Part shown: piece after piece, positions 50,464 through 60,433 of the stretch
Position numbering within the stretch: the first letter of the stretch is position 1
How the letters are laid out: every line of letters begins with the position of its first letter
Assembly (NCBI RefSeq): GCF_004777465.1
Contig: NZ_CP038462.1
Location: forward strand, 1,488,001 to 1,552,000
Direction: 5' to 3'
DNA length: 64,000 nt
Source of the DNA: Nocardioides daphniae
Lineage (GTDB): Bacteria; Actinomycetota; Actinomycetes; Propionibacteriales; Nocardioidaceae
Notes under the pieces: model-generated
What the model saw: the letters and a program-made list of their open reading frames with translations, nothing else
Told to the model about the DNA's origin: nothing
Databases searched by the model: none
Translations under genes and position numbers: made by a program

Positions 50464-51855
50464 ATGACCGGCACGGACCTGGAGGAACGGCTCGCGCGGC
50501 TGAGTGAGGGCGAGGTCGACGCGACCGCACCCGTGCCCGCGCACCTGTGGACGCGCGGCCGTCGGTGGCAGCGTCGCCGTCGGGTGGCGAACCTCGCCGC
50601 GGGCGCGACCGCCGTCGTCCTGGTCGGCGCGACGGTCACCGCTCTCGGGCCCTGGACCCAGCAGCCCCAGGAGATTGCGCCGAGCGCGGTGCGTGAGGGA
50701 GCGAAGCTGCCCGACCGCATCCACATGAGGCTGACGCGCCACCTGCCCGACGCGGCCCTTGAGCCAGCCGTCGGGGTCGCCGACTTCGACCGCACCACGT
50801 TGACGCGCACGGAGAACGGCATCGCCACTCTGGGGGCCTACTCGGGGGCGTACGGGTTCGTCCCGACCCCTGGTCGCGTCAGCGAGGTGAGCGTCTCGCC
50901 CGACGGGGAGCGGGTGGCGTACTGGGTCAAGGGTGCGTCGCCGTCCCAGGAGGCGGTGTCGGCGGCCGGCGTCGGTGGCGAGGTGGCCGGTGGCATCGGG
51001 GTCCTCGACCTGACCACCGGTGACGTACGCGTGCGGGAGATGCAGAGCAGGCACGGTCTCGCTGATCGTGGCGTCATCTGGTTGGACGAGACGTCCCTCT
51101 ACGTCGAGACCTGGGCCTTCGGCCCTCCCCAGGAGGAGGGGTACTCCTCGCGTCGCATGGCGCGCGAGGTGCTGGACACGGACTCCTTGGTCGCCGCTCC
51201 GGCGCCCTGGACGGAGAAGTGGGGGCTTAGCAGGCGGGTGGCTAGCCAGGGTGGTGACCTCCTGGCGTTCGCCGAGAAGGGCTGGGCGTTGGTGGACCGG
51301 TCCTCGGGGGCCGCGACCCCGTTGCCGGGGGAGCCGCCACTGATCGGCTTCTCACTGCCGACGATGGCCGTCTCCACGGAGGGTCGTGTCGCAGCGTTGG
51401 GCAACGACGACCCCCCGGACACCTCGTCGAACGAGGTCACCCGGCTGGCCGTCACGACCGGATCGCTGGCGGAGGGCCCGTCGTTCAGGTGGCGGGACGT
51501 GCCGGTGGACCGGGCGCCGATGCTCGCTGGGCTCCACGGGTGGCGCGAGGGGGAGGTCGTGGCGACCGATGTCTCCATCGCCGCGGACGGGGTGGTCGGT
51601 ACCTTCGTGACGATCTCGCCCGAGAGCGGTGAGCGGACGACGCTGTCCACGCTGGTCGCTCCGGAGGAGGTCGACGGCGACCAGGGGTGGGCCAACTGGG
51701 TCTGGGCTCCCGACCTGCTGACCTCCGCCCGCGTGGTCGAGGGCAAGGCGCCTCCGTCGCCGCCCAACCCACGTGTGGTGGCGGGTGGTGCCGCTGCGGC
51801 GCTGCTGGTCGTGCTGGGCGGACTGGTTCTCTGGAGGCGTCGTGCCCACCCCTGA
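50464..51855 (+). CDS. Membrane-anchored propeller-like protein next to a SigE-family sigma factor
   Basis: 463 residues. A short basic cytoplasmic part (LWTRGRRWQRRRRVAN) precedes a helix at about residues 40-62, a long extracytoplasmic beta-rich region with WD-like repeats (VSEVSVSPDGERVAYWVKG, GGIGVLDLTTGDVRV), and a second helix at the C-terminus (VVAGGAAAALLVVLGGLVLW). Such proteins next to SigE-family genes are often thought to act as anti-sigma factors, but no zinc-binding anti-sigma motif is visible, so this is inference. The sigma gene start overlaps the end by 14 bases. Confidence 0.72.
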   Translation: MTGTDLEERLARLSEGEVDATAPVPAHLWTRGRRWQRRRRVANLAAGATAVVLVGATVTALGPWTQQPQEIAPSAVREGAKLPDRIHMRLTRHLPDAALEPAVGVADFDRTTLTRTENGIATLGAYSGAYGFVPTPGRVSEVSVSPDGERVAYWVKGASPSQEAVSAAGVGGEVAGGIGVLDLTTGDVRVREMQSRHGLADRGVIWLDETSLYVETWAFGPPQEEGYSSRRMAREVLDTDSLVAAPAPWTEKWGLSRRVASQGGDLLAFAEKGWALVDRSSGAATPLPGEPPLIGFSLPTMAVSTEGRVAALGNDDPPDTSSNEVTRLAVTTGSLAEGPSFRWRDVPVDRAPMLAGLHGWREGEVVATDVSIAADGVVGTFVTISPESGERTTLSTLVAPEEVDGDQGWANWVWAPDLLTSARVVEGKAPPSPPNPRVVAGGAAAALLVVLGGLVLWRRRAHP

Positions 51856-52357
51856 CACCTTCACCGAGTTCGTCGCGGCCCGATATCCGGCGCTGCTGCG
51901 CACCGCGCGCCTCCTGGTCGCCGACGCGCACGCCGCCGAGGACCTGGTCCAGGAGGCTCTTGCCCGCTGCGTTCCGGCGTGGGGGCGGATCGAGGGCGAC
52001 CCCGAGCCCTACGTACGCACGGTGCTGGTGCGCCAGAACATCTCGCGGTGGCGTCGTCGCCGGGTGGCGGAGGTCTTCGTGGAGTCGCTGCCCGAGGTGG
52101 CGACGTACGACGCCGACGCGGCGGTGCAGGACGAGCTGACGCGTGCGCTCGGCCAGCTCGCGCCGCGCCAGCGAGCCGTCGTGGTGCTGCGCCACGTCGA
52201 GGACCGTCCGGAGCGGGAGGTCGCGCAGATGCTCGGGTGCAGCGTTGGCACGGTGAAGTCGCAGGCACACGCCGGGCTGGCCAGGCTGCGTCGCATCCTG
52301 GCGGAGGACGAGGGTGGCGAGGCCTCGTCCGTCGCCGCGGCTAGCCTGACCGCATGA
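51842..52357 (+). CDS. SigE-family RNA polymerase sigma factor
   Basis: 171 residues. Region 2 is in FVAARYPALLRTARLLVADAHAAEDLVQEALARC and region 4.2 in VEDRPEREVAQMLGCSVGTVKSQ. These are hallmarks of the SigE-like (SigJ/ECF-type) family of Streptomyces and Nocardioides. The GTG at 51842 lies inside the upstream gene, a 14-base overlap, so translation is coupled. The stop overlaps the next ATG. The regulon is unknown. Confidence 0.9.
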   Translation: MPTPDTFTEFVAARYPALLRTARLLVADAHAAEDLVQEALARCVPAWGRIEGDPEPYVRTVLVRQNISRWRRRRVAEVFVESLPEVATYDADAAVQDELTRALGQLAPRQRAVVVLRHVEDRPEREVAQMLGCSVGTVKSQAHAGLARLRRILAEDEGGEASSVAAASLTA

Positions 52358-52655
52358 TCGTCGCCATCAGCATCAGTCCGACCGCGCAGGACGACGACGG
52401 GTCGGTGGCCGCCTCGGTCGCCGAGGCCGTCCAGGTGATCCGTGACTCCGGTCTTCCCAACGAGACCAACGCGATGTTCCCAACATCGAGGGCGAGTGGG
52501 ACGAGGTGATGGAGGTCGTGAAGCAGGCGGTCTTCAAGGTCGCCGAGACCTCACCGCGGGTCGGGCTGGTGCTGAAGGCCGACGTCCGTGCTGGTCACGA
52601 CACCGGACAGATGACTGCCAAGGTCGAGCGGCTGGAGAGCCACCTCTCCGACTGA
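52354..52655 (+). CDS. Thiamine-binding protein family (MTH1187/YkoF, DUF77), frameshifted
   Basis: About 100 residues when one base is restored, otherwise split into pieces too short to notice. The first part reads IVAISISPTAQDDDGSVAASVAEAVQ, then ESGLPNETNAMF-type sequence (here DSGLPNETNAMF). After the break near 52478-52482 it continues NIEGEWDEVMEVVKQAVF and RVGLVLKADVRAGHDTGQM. This is the DUF77/MTH1187 family, small tetrameric proteins that bind thiamine or a related ligand. The ATG overlaps the sigma factor stop (ATGA), so it is co-transcribed. Confidence 0.82.
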
Positions 52656-52698
52656 CGGTGGCGGGGAACGGATCCCGCGACCGCCGCGTCCCACCGGC

Positions 52699-53849
52699 AT
52701 GAGACTCCTTCACGCGGTCGGGCTGGCGTTGATCCTCCTCGTGGGTGGGGCCTGCAGCGGCGAGCCCGCCGGCGGCCCGGCGACCGACGTACGGCCGCCG
52801 AGCGAGGCGACGGTGGGTCGGTGGAGCCGTCTCCCGGACCTGCCGCTGTCGCCCCGCAGGGGCCCGGTCGTCGCGGCCGTGGGCGGCCGGGTCGTGGTGG
52901 TGGGCGGCTACACGGGCTTCCCGTGCCCGCCCCATGCCGACTGCGTGTACGACGACGACTTCGCCCGCGACGGCGTGACCCTCCACGACGGAGGCTGGCA
53001 GCCGATCGCCGACCTGCCGGTGCAGATCCCCGAGCGTGCCTCCTCCGCAGTGCTGCCCTCCGGGCTCTTCGTCCTGGCCGAGGGCGAGATCCTGCACTGG
53101 CGCAGCGACGAGGACGCCTGGAGTCGCATCCCCCTGCCCCGCGGCCAGCAGCACGGGGCGCTGGTGGCCCACGACGGTCGCCTCCACCTGGTCCAGGGCA
53201 GCGACGAGCTTGGGGAGCGCCCCGACTACGTCCTCACGCAGGCAGGGGCCTGGGAGCCCTTGCCCGACGACCCGTACGACGCCAGCTTCGACCGCGCCAT
53301 GGTCAGCACGCCGCACGGACTTGTCCTGACCCGCAGGTCGATCGCCGCCGTGGACCGCGGCACGGGGGCGACGTTCGTCGAGGCCGCCGTTCTGCGTGCG
53401 GATCGGTGGCGTGAGCTCGGCCGGAGCGACCAGCTGGGGGGTGGACGGTGGGCCTGGGCGGGCGAGAGGGCCGTGGACGCGACCCTGGGTGGCGCTGACG
53501 GGGGACAGGTGAACGGCTTCGGCCGGGTGATCCCCTACGGGGGTCGCCTCGACCCGGCGACGGGCAGGTGGTCCCGACTCCCGCCGCGCCCGGGGAGCGC
53601 TCCGGGGGGTGGCAGGTGGAGGCGTACGAGGGCCCTGTCGTCGCGTCGTCCGGCTACCTGTACGACGACGCCCGCGGCTCGTGGACCCGGCTGCCGGCGC
53701 CGGAGGGGGCGCCGGAGGCGCCGGGCCCGGCCGCCTGGCTCGACGACGCGGTGGTCGTGGTGGGTGGCGAGGACTGGCGTGGGGTGAGTGGCCGGGCGGA
53801 GCCGGCGGATGTCTGGTCCGGCCGGGTGTGGCTGTGGAAGGTGGGGTGA
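52699..53849 (+). CDS. Kelch-like beta-propeller lipoprotein, frameshifted
   Basis: About 383 residues. Signal peptide MRLLHAVGLALILLVGGACS with a cysteine near residue 19 for lipidation. Kelch-type repeats follow: WSRLPDLPLSPRRGPVVAAVGGRVVVVGGY, HDGGWQPIADLPVQIPER, and AWLDDAVVVVGGEDW near the end. Such proteins bind ligands at the cell surface; none is known here. The frame breaks at about 53580-53600; after repair the last part reads WQVEAYEGPVVASSGYLYDD and ends VWLWKVG. Confidence 0.75.
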
Positions 53850-53880
53850 AGCGTCGGGCCGAGGTGCCACACTGTCCGCC

Positions 53881-54501
53881 ATGGGACTGCGCAGCAACGG
53901 GGTGAAGGTGCGAGCCGGGCGCGTCGCCGACGCGGTCGCCGTGCGTGAGCTGGTCGAGGTGGCGTTCGGCTCCGAGGAGGGGCGCGTCATCAACTCCGCG
54001 CTCTCCGAGCTCGACGCCCGTGGCCTCTCCCAGACCTTCTTCGTCGCGGTCGACCGCGACGGCGCCAGCAGGGGTGCTGAGCGGGTCGTCGGTGTCGTCG
54101 GGCTCAGCCGGGCGTGGGTGGATGCCCGTCGTCGCCTGGTCGACGTGCTGGTGCTGAGCCCGCTGGCGGTCCTGCCGGAGGTGCAGGGCCGGGGTGTCGG
54201 CGCGGCGCTGCTCAAGGAGTGCGTGACCTACGGCGACGAGGTGGGGGCCCCGATGATCGTCCTCGAGGGCGACCCGCGCTACTACGGCGTGCGCGGATGG
54301 GTCGAGGGTGCCAGCCGCGGCATCGAGCGCCCCTCCGAGCGGATCCCGGCCGCCGCCTTCCAGGTCAGGCTGCTCAAGACCCACGACGCCTGGATGGCCG
54401 GTCGCCTGGTCTACCCCGACACCTGGTGGCGCCACGACGTCGTCGGGCTGCGCGACCCACAGCTCGCCGAGATCGAGGCTGCACTGGGCGACCACTCCTG
54501 A
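53881..54501 (+). CDS. GNAT family N-acetyltransferase
   Basis: 206 residues, intact. Acetyl-CoA binding motif A is in VLPEVQGRGVGAALLKEC, the usual Q/RxxGxG/A loop. The N-terminal VKVRAGRVADAVAVREL and the C-terminal YYGVRGWVEGASRGIERPSE fit the YhbS-like group of N-acetyltransferases. The acceptor substrate is unknown. It stands between the Kelch-like gene and the LexA-controlled gene. Confidence 0.88.
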   Translation: MGLRSNGVKVRAGRVADAVAVRELVEVAFGSEEGRVINSALSELDARGLSQTFFVAVDRDGASRGAERVVGVVGLSRAWVDARRRLVDVLVLSPLAVLPEVQGRGVGAALLKECVTYGDEVGAPMIVLEGDPRYYGVRGWVEGASRGIERPSERIPAAAFQVRLLKTHDAWMAGRLVYPDTWWRHDVVGLRDPQLAEIEAALGDHS

Positions 54502-54506
54502 TCCGT

Positions 54507-54522
54507 TCGAACAAATGTTCGA
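54507..54522 (+). promoter_or_regulatory. Perfect LexA (SOS) box
   Basis: TCGAACAAATGTTCGA matches the actinobacterial LexA consensus TCGAAC-N4-GTTCGA at all fixed positions. It ends 13 bases before the start codon of the downstream gene and one base before its -10 box, so bound LexA would block RNA polymerase. Confidence 0.88.
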
Positions 54523-54523
54523 G

Positions 54524-54529
54524 TACGAT
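54524..54529 (+). promoter_or_regulatory. -10 box of the LexA-boxed gene
   Basis: TACGAT ends 6 nt before the GTG at 54536, so the message is probably leaderless. Confidence 0.6.
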
Positions 54530-54535
54530 GGCTGA

Positions 54536-54907
54536 GTGTCACGCTACGTCGCTCCGCCCGGGTGGCCCTCCGAGGTCAGGCCACCCGACGCCCCGGACTG
54601 GGAGGCCACCGCGGTCAACTGGCTCCTGGACCTCTGCCCGCCCGAGTACCGGCGCTACCAGGGGTTGCGCCGCCACTCCGTGGTGCTGGCCCGCTTCGCG
54701 GTGATCCACGTGGAGGCCGACCAGGCGGCCGTGCGGCGCGGGCTCAGCGGCATCAGGGTCGACCTGCGCGACGTGGCCAGCGACGCGGTCGTGGAGGCGG
54801 CCGTGCAGACCTTCCTGATCGAGGACGCCCGGCTGGCCGGGGTACGCCGCGCCGCCGGGTTGGTGGAGGAGGCGCTGCGCGGACGCCGCTACGTCGCACG
54901 CCTGTGA
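54536..54907 (+). CDS. Conserved hypothetical protein, predicted SOS-induced
   Basis: 123 residues from the GTG at 54536. The N-terminus is VSRYVAPPGWPSEVRPPDAPDWE, rich in Pro and Trp, followed by an amphipathic helical region: AVNWLLDLCPPEYRRYQGLRRH, VVLARFAVIHVEADQAAVRRGL and VVEAAVQTFLIEDARLAGVRRA. No enzyme motif or membrane segment is seen. Similar proteins occur in other actinobacteria, but I know of no assigned function. The promoter context, a perfect LexA box and a -10 with no leader, makes it a strong candidate for induction on DNA damage. It is followed 24 bases later by the tandem Nudix gene, which has its own promoter. Confidence 0.85.
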   Translation: MSRYVAPPGWPSEVRPPDAPDWEATAVNWLLDLCPPEYRRYQGLRRHSVVLARFAVIHVEADQAAVRRGLSGIRVDLRDVASDAVVEAAVQTFLIEDARLAGVRRAAGLVEEALRGRRYVARL

Positions 54908-54919
54908 CGGGCCGCGCGC

Positions 54920-54925
54920 TAGGTT
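54920..54925 (+). promoter_or_regulatory. -10 box of the tandem Nudix gene
   Basis: TAGGTT ends 6 nt before the ATG at 54932. Confidence 0.4.
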
Positions 54926-54931
54926 CGGCGC

Positions 54932-55761
54932 ATGGTCGACTTCGCCTGCACCGCCCTGGTCGACCCGCGTGGCTGGGTGCTCATGCAGCAGCGCGACCGC
55001 GACGCCGCGCGTTGGCCGGGTCTGTGGTCCTTCCCCGGAGGGCGCGTCGAGCCCGGTGAGACCGGCCGCGACTGCGCGGCGCGCGAGCTCGCCGAGGAGA
55101 CCGGCGTACGTCTGGCCCCCGCTGACCTGACCAGCCTGGGGGAGCACCGCATGGTCGACCCCGAGGGAACGAGTGGACCTGGGCACTCTTCGCAGCGCGC
55201 ACCGAGCTGGCCCAGTCGGAGGTCGAGTGCCACGAAGGGGTCCAGATGCTCTTCCGGGACCCGGTGGGGCTCGACGGCGACGACGTGGTGGCCAGCGCGG
55301 TCGACGTCGGTGCCCTGCTGCGGGAGTGGGTCGCCCGTACGCCCGCGGCGCTGGGGGAGCGACGCTTCGCCGGGGTGCTGCTGCGGGACCGGCGAGGGTG
55401 GCTGCTGCTCCAGGAGCGCGACGAGCACGCGCGGATCGACCCCGAGCGGTGGGGGCTGCCGGGCGGTCACGTGGAGCCGGGCGAGACCTTCGCGGAGGCA
55501 GCCCCCCGCGAGCTTGAGGAGGAGACCGGGATCGTCCTGCCCGACGGTGTGCTGAGACTCTGGCGCGACTTCGTCGTCGACCACCGGGCCGCGCACGGCA
55601 CCTGGGACCGGATGCAGGTCTTCGTCGCCGACGTCGACCTGTCCGACGACGACGTCGAGTGCCACGAGGGGCGCCGGATCGTCTTCGTCGACCCGGCGCA
55701 GGTGCCGTCGCTCCCGCTGACCCGGGCGGCCGAGCAGATCCTCCCCGCCTTCCTGGGCTGA
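54932..55761 (+). CDS. Protein with two tandem Nudix hydrolase domains, frameshifted
   Basis: About 276 residues. Two full Nudix boxes are present: [20 protein letters not shown] followed by ETGV near residue 35, and [20 protein letters not shown] followed by ETGI near residue 180. Each domain begins with a similar strand ([20 protein letters not shown] and [21 protein letters not shown]), so the gene is an internal duplication. Nudix enzymes hydrolyse nucleoside diphosphates linked to other groups, including oxidised nucleotides. The frame breaks near 55165-55169; one base restores [18 protein letters not shown]. The substrate is unknown, though its place next to an SOS-boxed gene makes nucleotide cleaning plausible. 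Confidence 0.87.
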
Positions 55762-55781
55762 ATCCACTCCCGGCCAGGTCG

Positions 55782-55787
55782 TAGGGT
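55782..55787 (+). promoter_or_regulatory. -10 box of the small membrane protein gene
   Basis: TAGGGT ends 7 nt before the ATG at 55795. Confidence 0.35.
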
Positions 55788-55794
55788 GGCCCCC

Positions 55795-56094
55795 ATGAGC
55801 ATTCCCACCGCGCCCCTGGTTGCCGTCGGACTCGTGGGCGGCTACGCCGCCGCTCGCTTCAGCGGGAAGCGCCCCCTGGGTGGGGCCGTCCTCGCCGTCG
55901 CCGGAGCCGCGGCCGCCACGGGGTGGACCCGCCAGGTCGGACCGGTCGGCGCCGCGGCGCTGACGGCCGTCTACGTCGGAGCCTTCGGGGCGTCCCACCC
56001 GTTGGCCAAGAAGCTCGGCGCCTGGCCCTCGGTCGGTGTCGTCACCGCCGTGGCCACCGCCGCCGCGGCCGTCGCCGACGTCAAGGGACGCTGA
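55795..56094 (+). CDS. Small membrane protein of unknown function
   Basis: 99 residues with three hydrophobic helices: LVAVGLVGGYAAARF, GGAVLAVAGAAAATGW and AALTAVYVGAFGASHPLAKKLG with a fourth possible segment at the C-terminus. Ala/Gly-rich, no cysteine, no motif I can name. The gene has its own -10 box and precedes the dehydratase/VOC fusion by 40 bases. Confidence 0.7.
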   Translation: MSIPTAPLVAVGLVGGYAAARFSGKRPLGGAVLAVAGAAAATGWTRQVGPVGAAALTAVYVGAFGASHPLAKKLGAWPSVGVVTAVATAAAAVADVKGR

Positions 56095-56134
56095 CGACGA
56101 CCTGCCCCGGCAGGTCGTCGACGAGGGAGGCAGC

Positions 56135-56779
56135 ATGACCCTGCTCAACCACGACCAGGTCGCCGAGGCGGCCCTCGCGGACTGGCGGCTCCTGCAAGGA
56201 GCGCTGCACGCCCGCTTCCGCACCGGCACGTTCGCTGTCGGGCTGGAGCTCGTCAACCGGATCGGGGCGCTGGCCGAGGAGATGGACCACCACCCCGACC
56301 TCGACCTGCGTTACCCGCACCTCAACGTCAGGTTGCTCAGCCACGACGCCGGCGGGGTGACCGGCCGCGACGTCCGCCTGGCCCGCAAGATCAGCCACGC
56401 GGCGTCCGACCTGGGGATCAACGCCGACCCCGACGCCCTGAGCGTCTTCGACCTCGCTCTGGACACCCCCGACGCCGACCGCGTACGCCCGTTCTGGGCT
56501 GCGCTGCTCGCGGCGGAGGACAAGGGTGGCGACGAGGTCCACGACGACTCGGCGGCCGTGCCGTTGCTGTGGTTCCAGGCCAGCGGGGCCCAGGAGCCAC
56601 GCCAGCGTTTCCACGTCGACGTCACGGTCCCGCCGGAGCAGGCCGGGGCGCGCATCGAGGCTGCGCTGGCGGCCGGCGGAACCCTGGTCAGCGACGCCGA
56701 CGCGCCGTCCTTCACGGTGCTCGCGGACCCCGACGGCAACCGCGCCTGCATCTGCACCGTTCTGGAGCGGCAGGGCTGA
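56135..56779 (+). CDS. Pterin-4a-carbinolamine dehydratase-like domain fused to a VOC (glyoxalase-like) domain
   Basis: 214 residues, intact, with GAGGGAGG upstream of the ATG. The first 95 residues fit a pterin dehydratase: FAVGLELVNRIGALAEEMDHHPDLDLRYPHLNVRLLSHD, with the conserved HHP and the second His. From residue 105 a single VOC domain follows: LDTPDADRVRPFWAALL, RFHVDVTVPPEQAGARI and FTVLADPDGNRACICTV, with a possible metal-binding set. This pairing recurs in actinobacteria. The reaction is unknown; recycling of a pterin cofactor is possible. Confidence 0.82.
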   Translation: MTLLNHDQVAEAALADWRLLQGALHARFRTGTFAVGLELVNRIGALAEEMDHHPDLDLRYPHLNVRLLSHDAGGVTGRDVRLARKISHAASDLGINADPDALSVFDLALDTPDADRVRPFWAALLAAEDKGGDEVHDDSAAVPLLWFQASGAQEPRQRFHVDVTVPPEQAGARIEAALAAGGTLVSDADAPSFTVLADPDGNRACICTVLERQG

Positions 56780-56800
56780 CGTCCTACTGGTCCGATCACC

Positions 56801-56806
56801 TAGACT
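56801..56806 (+). promoter_or_regulatory. -10 box ahead of dxs
   Basis: TAGACT lies 80 bases before the dxs ATG, leaving a leader of about 70 nt with a GCGGAGG ribosome binding site. No riboswitch fold is obvious to the eye. Confidence 0.35.
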
Positions 56807-56885
56807 GACCAATTCACCGAGGGGCCTGCGGGTCACCGTGCCCGGACCCAGGTGAGTCAGTGCCACACACCGAAAGCGGAGGACC

Positions 56886-58789
56886 ATGGGTCACCTGGAC
56901 TCGATCGCCACGCCACGCGACCTGCGAGGCCTCAGCGACGACCAGCTCGACGAGCTGGCTCAGGAGATCCGGCAGACGCTGGTCTCCACCTGCGCCGTCA
57001 CCGGCGGGCACCTGGGGCCCAACCTCGGCGTCGTCGAGCTGACCCTGGCGATCCACCGGGTCTTCGACTCCCCGCGCGACCGGATCGTGCTCGACACCGG
57101 CCACCAGTCCTACGTGCACAAGCTGCTGACCGGGCGCGCCGGCGACTTCTCGACCCTGCGCCAGGAGGGCGGCCTCAGCGGCTACCCCAGCCGGTCGGAG
57201 TCCGAGCACGACATCGTCGAGAACTCCCACGCCTCCACCGCGCTGAGCTACGCCGACGGCCTCGCCAAGGCGTACGCGATCAAGGGCGAGGACCGTCACG
57301 TCGTCGCCGTCATCGGTGACGGCGCCCTCACCGGTGGCATGGCCTGGGAGGCGTTGAACAACATCGCCATCGCTGACGACAGCCGCCTCGTCTTCGTGGT
57401 CAACGACAACGAGCGCTCCTACACCCCGACCGTCGGTGGATTGGCCAACGCACTGACCACCCTGCGCACGAGCCCGCGCTACGAGCAGCTGCTCGACGTC
57501 GTCAAGCGGCGCCTCAACGCGGTGCCCGGGGTCGGCCCCGCGGCGTACGACGCCCTGCACGCCATGAAGAAGGGCATGAAGGACGCGATCGCGCCCCAGG
57601 GCCTCTTCGAGGACCTCGGCCTGAAGTACGTCGGCCCGGTCGACGGCCACGACCGTGCCGCGGTCGAGCACGCGCTGGCGGCGGCCAAGAAGTTCAACGG
57701 CCCGGTGATCGTGCACGCGCTCACCAAGAAGGGCTACGGCTACAGCGCCGCCGAGCAGCACGAGGCCGACCAGTTCCACGCGCCGCGCCCCTTCGACATC
57801 GAGACCGGCGAGGAGCACCCCACCGGTCGCATCTGGACCGACCACTTCTCCGAGGCGATGGTCCAGCTGGGCGAGCGCCGCCCCGACGTCGTGGCCATCA
57901 CGGCGGCGATGATGCACCCCGTGGGCCTCGACGCGTTCGAGCGACGCTTCCCCCGGCGTACCTTCGACGTCGGCATCGCCGAGCAGCACGCCGTGACCTC
58001 CGCCGCCGGGCTCGCCATGGGTGGCCTGCACCCGGTCTTCGCGGTCTACGCGACCTTCCTCAACCGTGCCTTCGACCAGGTCCTGATGGACGTGGCCCTG
58101 CACCAGTGCGGCGTCACCTTCGTGCTCGACCGCTCCGGCGTGACGGGTGACGACGGCGCGAGCCACAACGGCATGTGGGACATGTCGATCCTGCAGGTCG
58201 TGCCCGGCCTCCAGCTCGCGGCGCCCCGTGACGCGGCGCGCCTCACCGAGCTGCTGGACGAGGCCGTCGAGGTCGACGACGCCCCCACCGTGGTGCGTTT
58301 CCCGAAGGGTCCGCCGCCGGCCGACATGGAGGCCGTGGACCGCATGGGTCGCGCCGACGTGATGGTGCGCGAGGGCGACAAGGACGTGCTGCTGGTCGCC
58401 GTGGGGTCCATGGTCGCCACCGCGATCGAGGTGGCCGACCGGCTCGTCGACCAGGGCATCGGTGTCACCGTCGTCGACCCCCGCTGGGTCAAGCCCGTCG
58501 ACCCGGCGATCGTCGCCGCCGCGGCCGAGCACCGCCTCGTCGTCAGCGTCGAGGACAACGGCATCGTCGGTGGCTGCGGCTCGGTCCTGCTCCAGACGCT
58601 CAACGAGGCAGGTGTGACCACGCCGGTCCGCCTGCACGGGATTCCGCAGGAGTTCCTCGACCACGCCAAGCGGCCCGTGATCCTCGCCCGGGCGGCCTGG
58701 ACGCGCAGTCCCTGGCGCGTTCGATCGTCGAGGACGTCACTGCCGCCCAGGCCGGGCAGCCGCTGCTCGACGTCGGCCACAGCGCCTGA
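56886..58789 (+). CDS. dxs: 1-deoxy-D-xylulose-5-phosphate synthase, frameshifted at the C-terminus
   Basis: About 634 residues. It condenses pyruvate and glyceraldehyde-3-phosphate with thiamine diphosphate, the first step of the non-mevalonate isoprenoid pathway. The thiamine-site motif is [16 protein letters not shown], and other markers are [32 protein letters not shown] sequence (here [16 protein letters not shown]), and the transketolase part [18 protein letters not shown] and [15 protein letters not shown]. The frame breaks near 58690-58697; one G restores [18 protein letters not shown] and the end at VGHSA. The ATG follows GCGGAGGACC. Confidence 0.95.
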
Positions 58790-58845
58790 CCTACCGCTGG
58801 GCGACCGCCCGGCACGCCCTGTGGTGACCGGCGCGTCGAGGGCCG

Positions 58846-58851
58846 TACGTT
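58846..58851 (+). promoter_or_regulatory. -10 box of the amino-acid permease gene
   Basis: TACGTT ends 6 nt before the ATG at 58858. Confidence 0.4.
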
Positions 58852-58857
58852 TCTGCC

Positions 58858-60366
<1,509 letters not shown>

Positions 60367-60371
60367 CGCAC

Positions 60372-60404
60372 GTACGCCCCACCCGCGCACCGCGGGTGGG
60401 GTAC
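60372..60404 (+). terminator. Hairpin between convergent genes
   Basis: GTACGCCCCACCCGCG pairs with CGCGGGTGGGGTAC with two unpaired bases on the left arm. It lies between the permease stop and the stop of the converging gene, and may serve both. Confidence 0.6.
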
Positions 60405-60433
60405 GTCGTCGCGCACCAGGTGCAGGGCCCTGG

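Noticed and set aside
53788..53880. An upstream start for the GNAT protein at 53881
   Set aside because: The added residues overlap the end of the Kelch-like gene in another frame and do not match the GNAT N-terminus.
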